Of a stretch of DNA of 20,442 bases, positions 1 to 6,851 are shown piece by piece (position 1 is the first letter of the stretch; each line of letters opens with the position of its first letter). A model generated the notes under the pieces. It was given only the letters and a program-made list of their open reading frames with translations, searched no databases and was not told where the DNA came from. The translations under genes were made by a program, and so were the position numbers. Origin of the DNA: Candidatus Dormiibacterota bacterium (GTDB lineage: Bacteria > Chloroflexota > Dormibacteria > Aeolococcales > Aeolococcaceae); the NCBI GenBank assembly GCA_003135255.1, contig PLAX01000092.1, positions 1 through 20,442 on the forward strand, in the 5' to 3' direction.

Positions 1-564
1 CCAGGATTCCCGGGGCGGTTCACGTCGCTGCATGTGGACCAATTGGGTACTGTCAATTTGCGATCCGGCGAAGCGGGGGAGCCCAATGACCTCTTCGACG
101 CTCAGGTGGGAGCGATGGCCGCCTTGCAGGAGGCGGGAATGATCGCCGGGGTTGGTGTGAGCAATGTCTCGCTTGCCCAGCTGGAGCGCGCGCGGTCCAT
201 CACCGAGATTGTCTGCGTCCAGAACGCCTACAACCTGCGCGACCGCGGATCCGAGCCGGTGCTGGAAGCTTGCGAAGCCGCTGCAATTGCGTTTGTTCCG
301 TTTTTCCCACTGGGGTCGGCATTTGGCGCCTCGGTCGACGTCACAGCAGACCAAGCAGTGATCAACGTCGCCCACCGGCTGGACGTAACCCCGGCACAGG
401 TGGCACTGGCATGGCTTCTGGCACGGTCTGCTCAGATTCTCCTCATCCCCGGGACGTCATCGGTGGGGCACCTGGAGGAAAACTTCGCCAGCGCCTCGCT
501 TGTTCTCGACGATCAGGCACTGCACGAGCTCGCCGCCCCGACGCCGCTGACCCCGACGGAATAG
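1..564 (+). CDS. Aldo/keto reductase, C-terminal part (5' end outside window)
   Basis: NAD(P)H-dependent carbonyl reductase of the aldo/keto reductase superfamily, a cytosolic TIM barrel. The open frame runs from the first base, so the gene enters from the left and the GTG at 34 is probably internal. Visible family hallmarks are LHVDQLGTVNLR, GVSNVSLAQLERA, VQNAYNLRDR, PFFPLG, and the C-terminal nucleotide-binding strand and helix IPGTSSVGHLEEN. The catalytic Asp/Tyr/Lys region lies upstream of the window and cannot be checked. The substrate cannot be told from this part. By the tRNA-scar logic at 1433-1491, this gene would be on the original chromosomal side of the insertion. Confidence 0.88.
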   Translation, partial: PGFPGRFTSLHVDQLGTVNLRSGEAGEPNDLFDAQVGAMAALQEAGMIAGVGVSNVSLAQLERARSITEIVCVQNAYNLRDRGSEPVLEACEAAAIAFVPFFPLGSAFGASVDVTADQAVINVAHRLDVTPAQVALAWLLARSAQILLIPGTSSVGHLEENFASASLVLDDQALHELAAPTPLTPTE

Positions 565-622
565 GGCTCGCACTTGTCTAATTCGCTAAACGAAGCAATT
601 CGTCGACCACCTTGTTGAAGGG

Positions 623-814
623 CTAGGTAGCGTCTACGTCTATCGCTCCGGCCGGTTTTTCGTCGTTCCGATTCAGCTCGAGCATGAGTGCGATTGCCTC
701 GGCCCCGAGTTCCCAGTCATCAGCGGTGCGCTCTTGGAGGCGGCGACGCATGGTGTCATCGTCGATGCGGAGGTTGAAGATCTTGGTGAAATAGGGCAGA
801 AAGTGTGCCCTCAT
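623..814 (-). CDS. Small hypothetical protein, doubtful (63 aa)
   Basis: A 63-residue open frame with an ATG start and an in-frame stop seven codons upstream. It is unusually polar and helical for a chance frame: FNLRIDDDTMRRRLQERTAD is followed by an amphipathic helix ending in LMLELNRND. I do not recognise the family. There is no strong ribosome binding site; only a weak AGGG lies just upstream. It could be the remnant of a regulator or a chance frame in a gene-poor stretch. Antisense frames here look worse. Confidence 0.3.
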   Translation of the reverse strand: MRAHFLPYFTKIFNLRIDDDTMRRRLQERTADDWELGAEAIALMLELNRNDEKPAGAIDVDAT

Positions 815-973
815 GCCCTGCGCGGCGCTGCCAGTCTACCGTCGGCGGAGTGGAGAGATCCGTGCATCCGAAGGACCGCGAGCGCTCTCCCCTCCGGGTC
901 GGCGCATCCGGCGGGCGGTGTGGCGGGCGCGCTGCTGGCTGGCGTCAGCGAGACGCTTCGCAGCGCGTGAGGT

Positions 974-1009
974 GACAGCCGAGGGGTGCCCCTCGGGTTC
1001 GTGGCTGTC
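974..1009. other. Nested inverted repeats (possible structured RNA or terminator-like hairpin)
   Basis: GACAGCC at 974-980 is complementary to GGCTGTC at 1003-1009. Between them sits a tight hairpin, CCGAGGG (979-985) and CCCTCGG (990-996) with a GTGC loop. The two stems share bases 979-980, so they are partly alternative. No T-tract follows on either strand, so a classic intrinsic terminator is not supported. It lies in the gene-poor stretch 565-1432, where I see no other convincing element besides the two doubtful small frames and the terminator at 1382-1399. Confidence 0.35.
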
Positions 1010-1159
1010 GGCCGCTCAGGCCGCCGTTCCCGAGAAGTCGCTGCCCCTGCGGGCGCCGCTGACGCTGGCCTTCGGCCTCACTCCGGGTCTGCGGAACCCC
1101 GGGCCTTTCCTGTGGCGCGGCCGACGAGGCCGCCACGAGACCCACCGGAGGGACAGACC

Positions 1160-1408
1160 ATGGCCAGCTTCGCCGCCGCCGGCGAACGCCGCTGCGCTGA
1201 GACCGTCGCCGACGATGCGGAGGCAGGGACGAATCGGCAGCCTGGCCACCCCAAATGGCCTGGAACTGAGGCCGTGTATTGGTTGGCCGGGTCCTCGAGG
1301 GTGTGGCGGTGTGGAGGTGGGAGGTCGAGGAAGATGAGGGTACAGATGAGGGCTGAACGCCATGAATGCCATGAGCAGTTGAAAAAGCCCAAACAGGCTA
1401 TACGCTGA
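1160..1408 (+). CDS. Small hypothetical protein with a good ribosome binding site, doubtful (82 aa)
   Basis: The ATG at 1160 is preceded by GGAGGG at a suitable distance, the best ribosome binding site in this gene-poor region. The product starts MASFAAAGERRCAETVADDA and then becomes low-complexity and basic. Its last codons run antisense through the terminator hairpin at 1382-1399, which argues that the C-terminus is not native. It may be the 5' remnant of a small gene disrupted when the region was rearranged. I do not recognise a family. Confidence 0.25.
   Translation: MASFAAAGERRCAETVADDAEAGTNRQPGHPKWPGTEAVYWLAGSSRVWRCGGGRSRKMRVQMRAERHECHEQLKKPKQAIR
1382..1399 (-). terminator. Small intrinsic terminator downstream of the tRNA-Ser 3' fragment
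   Basis: On the minus strand the sequence reads AGCCTGTTTGGGCT followed by a run of five T. This is a short stem (AGCC with GGCT) plus T-tract, about 35 bp past the CCA end of the tRNA-Ser fragment. It fits the natural terminator of a tRNA gene. Its presence suggests that the DNA left of 1433 is the original downstream flank of that tRNA. Confidence 0.55.
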
Positions 1409-1432
1409 TATTCCTTATACACCAAGGGCAAT

Positions 1433-1491
1433 TGGCGGAGGGAGAGGGATTCGAACCCCCGAGGGCTTGGCGGCCCTTGCGGTTTTCAAGA
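1433..1491 (-). pseudogene. 3' half of tRNA-Ser(UGA): probable integration (att) scar
   Basis: Read on the minus strand, the fragment has an anticodon loop CTTGAAA (anticodon UGA, bases 1488-1486) and the 3' anticodon stem ACCGC. It then has a long class II variable arm (AGGGC, loop, GCCCT), a T arm with loop TTCGAAT, the 3' acceptor strand TCCCTCC, discriminator G73 and an encoded CCA at 1435-1433. The 5' half is missing. Beyond 1491 the 5' anticodon stem would be GCGTT, which mismatches, and no GGAGGGA acceptor strand or D arm is found within the expected distance. Integrases that target tRNA genes typically leave such a fragment, running from anticodon loop to 3' end, at the far end of the element. 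The tRNA reads leftward, so the inserted DNA should lie to the right. Confidence 0.8.
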
Positions 1492-1764
1492 ACGCACCAA
1501 AGTGTGAGGTCGCCCAACCTCAGTAGACGACGGCCTGCCGGTCCGTATCTCTCGATTTCTCGCGGCACGGGAGGTGAATCCGGGCATCGGCCTCCCAGCG
1601 GTAGGTCCACGTGGCTGCGACCGTCGCAGTCGGCCCGGTCGCCGCTCGCCCTACGAGCAGGGCGCGGGGTCGGGCGGCCCAGAGCTCATCGGCGCGTGTC
1701 CTGTGCCGGGTCGACCCGGTGCGTCTGCGTGAGGCTGGGCGCTGACGACGGAGGGGCACCGACC

Positions 1765-1788
1765 CGTACCCCTTAACGTACCCCTTAA
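1765..1788. repeat. Perfect 12-bp tandem duplication
   Basis: CGTACCCCTTAA occurs twice in direct tandem (1765-1776 and 1777-1788), just inside the proposed att scar and about 30 bp before the SNF2 fragment. It could be an integrase arm-type site or a replication slippage product; the sequence alone does not decide. The rest of 1492-1820 shows no convincing gene, and the open frames there look like chance frames. Confidence 0.6.
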
Positions 1789-1820
1789 GCCTGGCACGGA
1801 CCGGCCGCGCCTGGCAGGCT

Positions 1821-2337
1821 ATGGTGCTGGCCACCTATGGCATGGTGCTCCGCGATCGCGATGCCCTTGCGGAGGTCGCCTGGGACATCACCGTCGCAGA
1901 TGAGGCCCAATATGTCAAGAACTCGCTCTCCCGCTCGCCCCGCGAGCTGCGGTCCATCCCGGCGGCCGTGCGGGTCGCCCTCACCGGGAAGCCGGTCGAG
2001 AACCGACTCTCGGACCTGTGGTCGATCCTGGACTGGACGACCCCGGGGCTGCTCGGGTCACTGGAAGGCTTCCACCGCCAGGTCGCCGTCCCCGTCGAGC
2101 GCTACGGCGACGCGAAGGTGCGCGAACACCTCGCCGCCACGGTGCGCCCCTTCCTGCTCCGGCGCCGCAAGACCGACCCCGATGTGGCTTCCGAGTTGCC
2201 CCGCAAGACCGAGACCGACCGCGTCGTCCCCCTCACCCCTGAGCAGGCGACCCTCTACGAGGCGGTGGTGCGCGAGTCCTGGCGGAGATCGAGCGCGCCC
2301 AGGGGCTGGCGCGGCGGGGCATGATCTTCAAGCTGGC
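1821..2337 (+). pseudogene. SNF2-family helicase fragment, truncated and frameshifted
   Basis: Internal piece of a SNF2/HepA-type ATPase, a nucleic-acid-dependent translocase of the kind found in repair and defence systems. It contains the motif II region VADEAQYVKN, motif III ALTGKPVENRLSDLWSILDW, and the following FLLRRRKTDPDVASELPRKT and LTPEQATLYEAVVRE segments. The N-terminal part with the Walker A motif is missing, and the whole second RecA lobe is missing. Near 2280 one base appears to have been lost: the expected continuation, LAEIERAQGLARRGMIFKL, is read in another frame. That frame then runs into transposase sequence at about 2338. A non-functional relic is the only reasonable reading. 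Confidence 0.85.
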
Positions 2338-2549
2338 CCGCTCCATCACCGAGCACCGTGCCGGCATCGAGGCGGCCCTGGTCCACGATCTCTCCAACGC
2401 CCGCGTCGAGTCCATGAACACGCGGCTGCGCCTGCTCACCCGCATCGCCTTCGGCTTCCGCTCGCCCGATGCGTTGATCGCCCACGCTATGCTCAGCCTC
2501 GGCGGCTACTGCCCGCCTCTACCAGGCCGCACGGCTGGGGCGAAGAGCC
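2321..2549 (+). mobile_element. ISL3-family insertion sequence remnant: transposase C-terminus plus right terminal repeat
   Basis: The open frame carries the characteristic C-terminal block of ISL3 transposases: ITEHRAGIEAAL, LSNARVESMNTRLRLLTR, IAFGFRSPDALIAHAML and a PLPGR ending. The end of the element is visible as CGGCTGGGGCGAAGAGCC finishing at 2549; its complement begins GGCTCTTCGCC, a typical ISL3 terminal repeat. The next eight bases, ATAATATA (2550-2557), fit the 8-bp AT-rich target duplication usual for this family, but the partner copy is not available for comparison. The N-terminal three quarters of the transposase and the left end are gone, replaced by the SNF2 fragment. The exact left boundary, roughly 2320-2338, is uncertain. 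Confidence 0.85.
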
Positions 2550-2603
2550 ATAATATATAGGGTGCCTCTCCCGCCAGAAAGGGAGTCTCGCTCCGCCATT
2601 GGG

Positions 2604-2618
2604 TGTGCCGTCGGCACA
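2604..2618. promoter_or_regulatory. 15-bp perfect palindrome upstream of the oleate hydratase gene (putative operator)
   Basis: TGTGCCG-T-CGGCACA lies 27 bp before the start codon of the oleate hydratase gene, in the only non-coding interval upstream of the operon. Its size and symmetry fit a dimeric repressor site (TetR or GntR type). No regulator gene is encoded next to the operon, so the binding protein would have to act from elsewhere. A stem-loop in the leader is the alternative. I could not identify convincing -35 and -10 boxes; an AT-rich -10-like stretch at 2549-2559 sits at the IS edge. Confidence 0.45.
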
Positions 2619-2645
2619 TCATGACTGGAGTGCCAGAGGATCGCC

Positions 2646-4274
2646 ATGGCGAACTTTGATACACGGAGCCTCGTTCGTCGCGACGCGGCCCGTACACACC
2701 TGTGGATCGTCGGTGGAGGGATCGCCGGGATGGCGGTCGCAGCTTTCGCCATCCGGGATGCTGGAGTCCCGGGCCCTAACATTCACATCCTCGACGAGCT
2801 CCAGATTGCCGGCGGTTCGCTGGACGGCGCTAGCTCGCCCGCCGGAGCTGAGGCATACGTTACCCGCGGTGGCCGCATGTTCACAGAAGAGGTGTACCTG
2901 TGCCTGTGGGACCTGTTCTCCAGCATCCCCTCGCTCGAGAACCCCGAGGTCACGGTGAAAGACGACGTCTGGAGCTTCAACGCCCAGGTGAAGACCGAGG
3001 CCAAGGCCCGGCTCATCGACAGCGCCCACCGAGTCCTCGATGCCCGCCGCTTGGGTCTCAATGCCCGTGACCGGCTCCAGATGGCCCGCGTGTTGGCCTC
3101 CGGCGAGCACATCCTCGGCAGCCGCAGGATCGACGAGATGATGGGTGAGCACTTCTTCACCACCAACTTCTGGCAGATGTGGCGCACGACCTTCGCGTTC
3201 CAGAAGTGGCACTCCGCCGCCGAGCTGCGCCGCTACTTTCTCCGCTTCACCCAGGAATTCCCCCGCATCCACACCCTCTCGGGCGTGCGCCGCACCGTAT
3301 ACAACCAGTACGATTCGCTGGTCGTCCCCCTTCAGCGTTGGCTCGCCGCTGCTGGCGTGGACGTCCGCTTCGGGACCCAGGTGGTCGACGCCGACTTCGC
3401 AACCGACCGGGCCGGGACCCGCCGGGCCACGACCCTGCGCCTCGTCACCGACCACGGTCCGGAGACGCTCAGCCTCGATGGGGATGACCTCGCATTCTTC
3501 ACCCTCGGCTCGATCACCGCCGACGCCACATATGGGGGCATGGACGACGTACCCGCGCTCGTGCGCGACAGAGTCGACCACGGCTGGTCCCTGTGGGAGC
3601 GGATTGCCGCCAAGCAGCCCGATTTCGGTCGGCCCATGACCTTCTACGGCAACATCGACGAGAACAAATGGGAGTCGTTCACCCTCACCATGCACGACCG
3701 AGTCCTGCTCGACCGGATTGTCGCCTACAGCGGCAACCAGCCCGGCACCGGGGCGCTCATGACGTGGATCGAGTCCGGTTGGCACCTCTCGATCGTTGTG
3801 CCCTACCAGCCCCACTTCCCAGACATGCCCGAGAACACCTACACCCTGTGGGGCTACGGCTTCGATTTCGACCACGACGGCGACTACGTCCAGTTGCCCA
3901 TGGCCAAGGCCACTGGACGCGACATTCTCACTGAGGTCGTCGGTCAGCTCGGTTTCGACGACATCTTGGAGCACGTCTTGGCCACCACCGACATCACCTC
4001 GGTGATGATGCCCTATGCTTCGAGCCTCTTCGCCGTCCGAGCCCCCGGAGATCGTCCGCTCGTCATTCCACGCCGCTCGGCCAATTTTGCCTTCCTTGGC
4101 CAGTTCGTCGAGATGCCCGGGGATATCGTATTCACCGTCGAGTACTCCGTCCACTGCGCGATGCACGCGGTGTACGCGCTGCTCGGCGTCGATCGGCTCA
4201 TCCCACCCATTTACCACGGCACCCGGGACCCGAAGGTCGCCCTCAAGGCCCTCGAGACTGCCCTCAGCAGATAG
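2646..4274 (+). CDS. ohyA: Oleate hydratase (FAD-dependent fatty acid double-bond hydratase)
   Basis: Adds water across a cis double bond of free unsaturated fatty acids, classically oleate to 10-hydroxystearate; FAD is structural. The 542 residues are close to the usual family length. Visible family features are the FAD-binding GGGIAGMA at 23-30, LDELQIAGGSLDGA near 49-62, the RGGRM loop at 74-78 with an acidic pair Glu81-Glu82 near the catalytic glutamate position, and CLWDLFSSIPSLE. Later come YGGMDDVP, FYGNIDENKWESFTLTMHD, GNQPGTGALMTWIESGW and the C-terminal FVEMPGDIVFTVEYSVH. AGAGGA five bases before the ATG supports this start. It is the first gene of a seven-gene unit; a 52-bp gap separates it from the dehydrogenase. 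The preferred chain length and bond position cannot be read from sequence. Confidence 0.95.
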   Translation: MANFDTRSLVRRDAARTHLWIVGGGIAGMAVAAFAIRDAGVPGPNIHILDELQIAGGSLDGASSPAGAEAYVTRGGRMFTEEVYLCLWDLFSSIPSLENPEVTVKDDVWSFNAQVKTEAKARLIDSAHRVLDARRLGLNARDRLQMARVLASGEHILGSRRIDEMMGEHFFTTNFWQMWRTTFAFQKWHSAAELRRYFLRFTQEFPRIHTLSGVRRTVYNQYDSLVVPLQRWLAAAGVDVRFGTQVVDADFATDRAGTRRATTLRLVTDHGPETLSLDGDDLAFFTLGSITADATYGGMDDVPALVRDRVDHGWSLWERIAAKQPDFGRPMTFYGNIDENKWESFTLTMHDRVLLDRIVAYSGNQPGTGALMTWIESGWHLSIVVPYQPHFPDMPENTYTLWGYGFDFDHDGDYVQLPMAKATGRDILTEVVGQLGFDDILEHVLATTDITSVMMPYASSLFAVRAPGDRPLVIPRRSANFAFLGQFVEMPGDIVFTVEYSVHCAMHAVYALLGVDRLIPPIYHGTRDPKVALKALETALSR

Positions 4275-4326
4275 GCGCCCAATAGTGGGCCAAACCGAAT
4301 GATCTCGTTACGAAAGGGGATTCCTC

Positions 4327-5682
4327 GTGAGCAAGCGCCTCATGTCCGATCTTGGTTCCAGCTTTCTTGAACTTGACCGTCTGAGCGACGAAGACCGTCT
4401 GTTGCGGGACGAGGCTCATCGCTTTGCGGTTGATGTGCTGAGGCCGGCGGCGGCGGAGCTCGACTCGATGGCTCCGCAGGATCGGGCGGCACCCGGATCT
4501 CCCTTCTTCTCAGCCATGATCCAGCTGAAACGCCTCGGGTTCCACGAGTTGTTTCTGCCCCTCGAGCCCGGAACGGAAGACCCCGACGGGCGAATCGCGG
4601 AGAGCAAGGCGCTGACGCAGTCGATCGTGCTCGAGGAGCTGGGTTGGGGAAGCCTTGGGCTGGCGACCGCATTCGCGTGCGACATGGTTCCGTTCATGTC
4701 GGTTGCCTCCTTCGGCTCACCGGAGCTCAAGAAGGAGATCTTCGAGCCGTGGCTCAACGACACCGAAGGCAAGTATCACGGCTGCTGGGCCATCACCGAG
4801 CCGACCCACGGAAGTGATTACGTGTCGTTGTGGGACACCGGGGACGGGGAAGCCCCCAAAGCCCAGCTGATTGCCGTCAAGGAGGAAGGTGGCTGGCGGC
4901 TCAACGGCCAGAAGTCGGCATGGGTGAGCTCGGCCCCCGTGGCCACGCACGTCGCTCTCCACGCCCAGGCCGGTGCCGAGGGCAACCTACGCCGCGGCCT
5001 GTTCGCCGTGCTGGCCCTCGACACACCGGGGGTCACCAAGGGCCCGGTCACCCAGCTTCTGGGCATGCACGACGAGCCGCTCGGTGAGCTGTTCTTCAAC
5101 GACGTGTGGCTTCCCGACGGCAACGTGCTGGTCCCCCCAGGACCTCTGTACATGTTGTTCGGCGACCAGCTGCTGTGCATGACCAGTGCCCTCATCTCCC
5201 AGGTCGCGGTTGGCGTTGCCCGTGCCGCGTTCGAGGAGGCGCTCGACTACGCACGTCATCGGGTGCAGGGCGGCAAGGTGATCGCCGAGCACAAGAATGT
5301 CAGGCTGACCCTCTACAGCATGTTCGAGAAGGTCGAGTGCGCCCGCGCCTATGCTCGCAAGGCCCTCGAGCACGTCGTGCGCGAGACCGCCATGCTCGGT
5401 GGGACGGGCGCCGGAGCGAAGGCTTTCGCGTCGCCCCGTCACACCCGGGCCGCGCAGATCCTGACCAAGCGGATCGCTTTCGAGGTCGCCAACGACGCCG
5501 TGCAGATCTGGGGGGCGGGCGGCCTCAGCGACGTGGCGATGGTCGAGAAGCTGTTCCGTGACACCCGATGCCTGTGGGTCGAGGACGGCACGCTCGAGAT
5601 GCTGGCTTTGAACGCTGCGACCGATATCGTCCGCCACTACGAGCACGAGACGTACGACCCGGCCGAGGTCATGGCCCGGTAG
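4327..5682 (+). CDS. Acyl-CoA dehydrogenase family flavoprotein
   Basis: FAD enzyme that normally forms a 2,3-enoyl-CoA from an acyl-CoA and passes electrons to ETF. The order of elements is standard: an N-terminal helical region (about 15-150), the beta domain with GCWAITEPTHGSDY, and a C-terminal helical domain. The latter includes KNVRLTLYSMFEKVECARAYARKALEH and ends FRDTRCLWVEDGTLEML, where Glu419 is the likely catalytic base (equivalent to the Glu of the YEGT motif). At 451 residues it is somewhat longer than the common 380-400. A GTG start is chosen because AAAGGGGA lies six bases upstream. ETF and ETF-quinone oxidoreductase genes follow in the same unit and are its obvious partners. 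Its true substrate is open: beside a hydratase and an alcohol dehydrogenase it could act on a hydroxy- or oxo-acyl chain, or work as an enoyl reductase. Confidence 0.94.
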   Translation: MSKRLMSDLGSSFLELDRLSDEDRLLRDEAHRFAVDVLRPAAAELDSMAPQDRAAPGSPFFSAMIQLKRLGFHELFLPLEPGTEDPDGRIAESKALTQSIVLEELGWGSLGLATAFACDMVPFMSVASFGSPELKKEIFEPWLNDTEGKYHGCWAITEPTHGSDYVSLWDTGDGEAPKAQLIAVKEEGGWRLNGQKSAWVSSAPVATHVALHAQAGAEGNLRRGLFAVLALDTPGVTKGPVTQLLGMHDEPLGELFFNDVWLPDGNVLVPPGPLYMLFGDQLLCMTSALISQVAVGVARAAFEEALDYARHRVQGGKVIAEHKNVRLTLYSMFEKVECARAYARKALEHVVRETAMLGGTGAGAKAFASPRHTRAAQILTKRIAFEVANDAVQIWGAGGLSDVAMVEKLFRDTRCLWVEDGTLEMLALNAATDIVRHYEHETYDPAEVMAR

Positions 5683-5746
5683 TACAGGTCGTGCCTGGAT
5701 GAGTTCCAGTCGTCAAAACTCACCTTAACGATAAAGGGAACGTTTC

Positions 5747-6814
5747 ATGTCTTCTACGATGCTGGCGGGACGGTTGGATCTGGTAAACACCAAGTTCGAG
5801 ATGACCCATGTCGACGTGCCCGAACCGGGTGTCGGCGAGGTGCGCGTCAAGGTGCGTGCGGCAGGGATCTGCCTGTCGGATGTCCACCTGATCGACGGAA
5901 CATTGACCAAAGACGACATTGCCGCCACGGGTGCGTGGCAGCCGACGGTCACCTTGGGCCATGAGGTCGCCGGCGAGGTGGACAAGGTCGGCCCCGGAGT
6001 GCCGCCGATGTGGAAGGTCGGGGCGCGCGTCCTGCTCGCCGCGGGCAAGCGGTGCGGGTCCTGCCCGCCGTGCATCTTCGACAGCGGGCCATGTCTGCGG
6101 CCCCAGACACGAGGTGTCAACTACGACGGGGGTTGGGCCGAGTACACCATGACTCACTACCAGGCGCTGATCCCCATTCCTGACGACCTGCCCTTCGAGC
6201 AGGCCGCCGTGATTCCTGATGCCGTGTCGACGTCCTACGCAGGGGTGGTGCGGACAGGAGGCCTGCGTCCCGGTCGCTCGATTGGCCTCTGGGGTGTTGG
6301 TGGCCTCGGCGTGCATGCTGTCCAGATCGCCCGGGCCGTCGGCGGCGCTCCGGTCATCGCTCTCGATCCGTTGGCCAAGGCACGTCAGCGTGCGCTGGAC
6401 GCGGGTGCCGATCTGGCGTTGGACCCAGCTGACAGCTCAGTCGCCAAACAGATTCGGGCTGCGACCGGTGGGCTAGGTCTGGATGTCGCCGTCGATGTCG
6501 TGGGCGACAACGTGGGACGTGACCAGGCCCTATCGGTTCTCGGACCTAAGGGTGTCTTCAGCGTCATCGGTTTGAGCCCCCTCCCGCTCGCCATCCACAA
6601 CTCCGTCTTCTTCTGCTACATGCAGCAACAGATACGCGGCCACTACGGCTACGAGAACAGCGACCTGCTGGACGTCGTCGGCCTCGTCCGCTGGCATCGG
6701 CTCGACTTGTCGGCGTCTGTCACCGGAGTGCTGGCATTGGAGGATGCACCTGAAGGCGTACGTCAGGTGGCTTCCAAGGAAGGTGACCCGATCCGGCTCA
6801 TTCTCCAGCCCTGA
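5747..6814 (+). CDS. Zinc-dependent medium-chain alcohol dehydrogenase
   Basis: NAD(P)-dependent oxidation of an alcohol to a ketone or aldehyde, or the reverse; soluble. The 355 residues match the medium-chain family. Catalytic zinc region: GICLSDVHLIDG with Cys42 and Asp45, then GHEVAGEV with His72 and Glu73. The structural zinc is bound by four cysteines in C-x2-C-x2-C-x6-C (103, 106, 109, 116). The Rossmann nucleotide loop is GVGGLG at 183-188, and acidic Asp in VIALDP follows the second strand, suggesting NAD rather than NADP. AAAGGGA seven bases before the ATG supports the start. Between a fatty-acid hydratase and FixABCX genes, the natural guess is oxidation of the secondary alcohol made by the hydratase (such as 10-hydroxystearate) to its keto acid. 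This is inference from position, not from active-site residues. Confidence 0.92.
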   Translation: MSSTMLAGRLDLVNTKFEMTHVDVPEPGVGEVRVKVRAAGICLSDVHLIDGTLTKDDIAATGAWQPTVTLGHEVAGEVDKVGPGVPPMWKVGARVLLAAGKRCGSCPPCIFDSGPCLRPQTRGVNYDGGWAEYTMTHYQALIPIPDDLPFEQAAVIPDAVSTSYAGVVRTGGLRPGRSIGLWGVGGLGVHAVQIARAVGGAPVIALDPLAKARQRALDAGADLALDPADSSVAKQIRAATGGLGLDVAVDVVGDNVGRDQALSVLGPKGVFSVIGLSPLPLAIHNSVFFCYMQQQIRGHYGYENSDLLDVVGLVRWHRLDLSASVTGVLALEDAPEGVRQVASKEGDPIRLILQP

Positions 6815-6851
6815 GCGGGAGAGATCGGCTCCAGATGATGAGGAGATGGGA

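Noticed and set aside
1433..1520. Complete tRNA-Ser gene
   Set aside because: The 3' half is excellent, but no D arm or 5' acceptor strand complementary to TCCCTCC is present, and the anticodon stem already mismatches at its 5' side.
1432..1776. Plus-strand open frame starting in the tRNA fragment
   Set aside because: It reads antisense through the tRNA fragment; such frames are common false gene calls over tRNAs.
1520..1834. Integrase gene beside the att scar (minus-strand frame)
   Set aside because: The translation is Arg-rich and lacks the R-H-R-Y catalytic pattern of tyrosine recombinases and any serine recombinase motif; it looks like a chance frame.
2619..4217. 532-codon open frame on the minus strand
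   Set aside because: Antisense shadow of the oleate hydratase gene, which has full-length family homology and a good ribosome binding site.
6744..6851. N-terminal extension of the EtfB frame
   Set aside because: It overlaps the end of the alcohol dehydrogenase gene in another frame, and the family N-terminus and ribosome binding site point to 6852.
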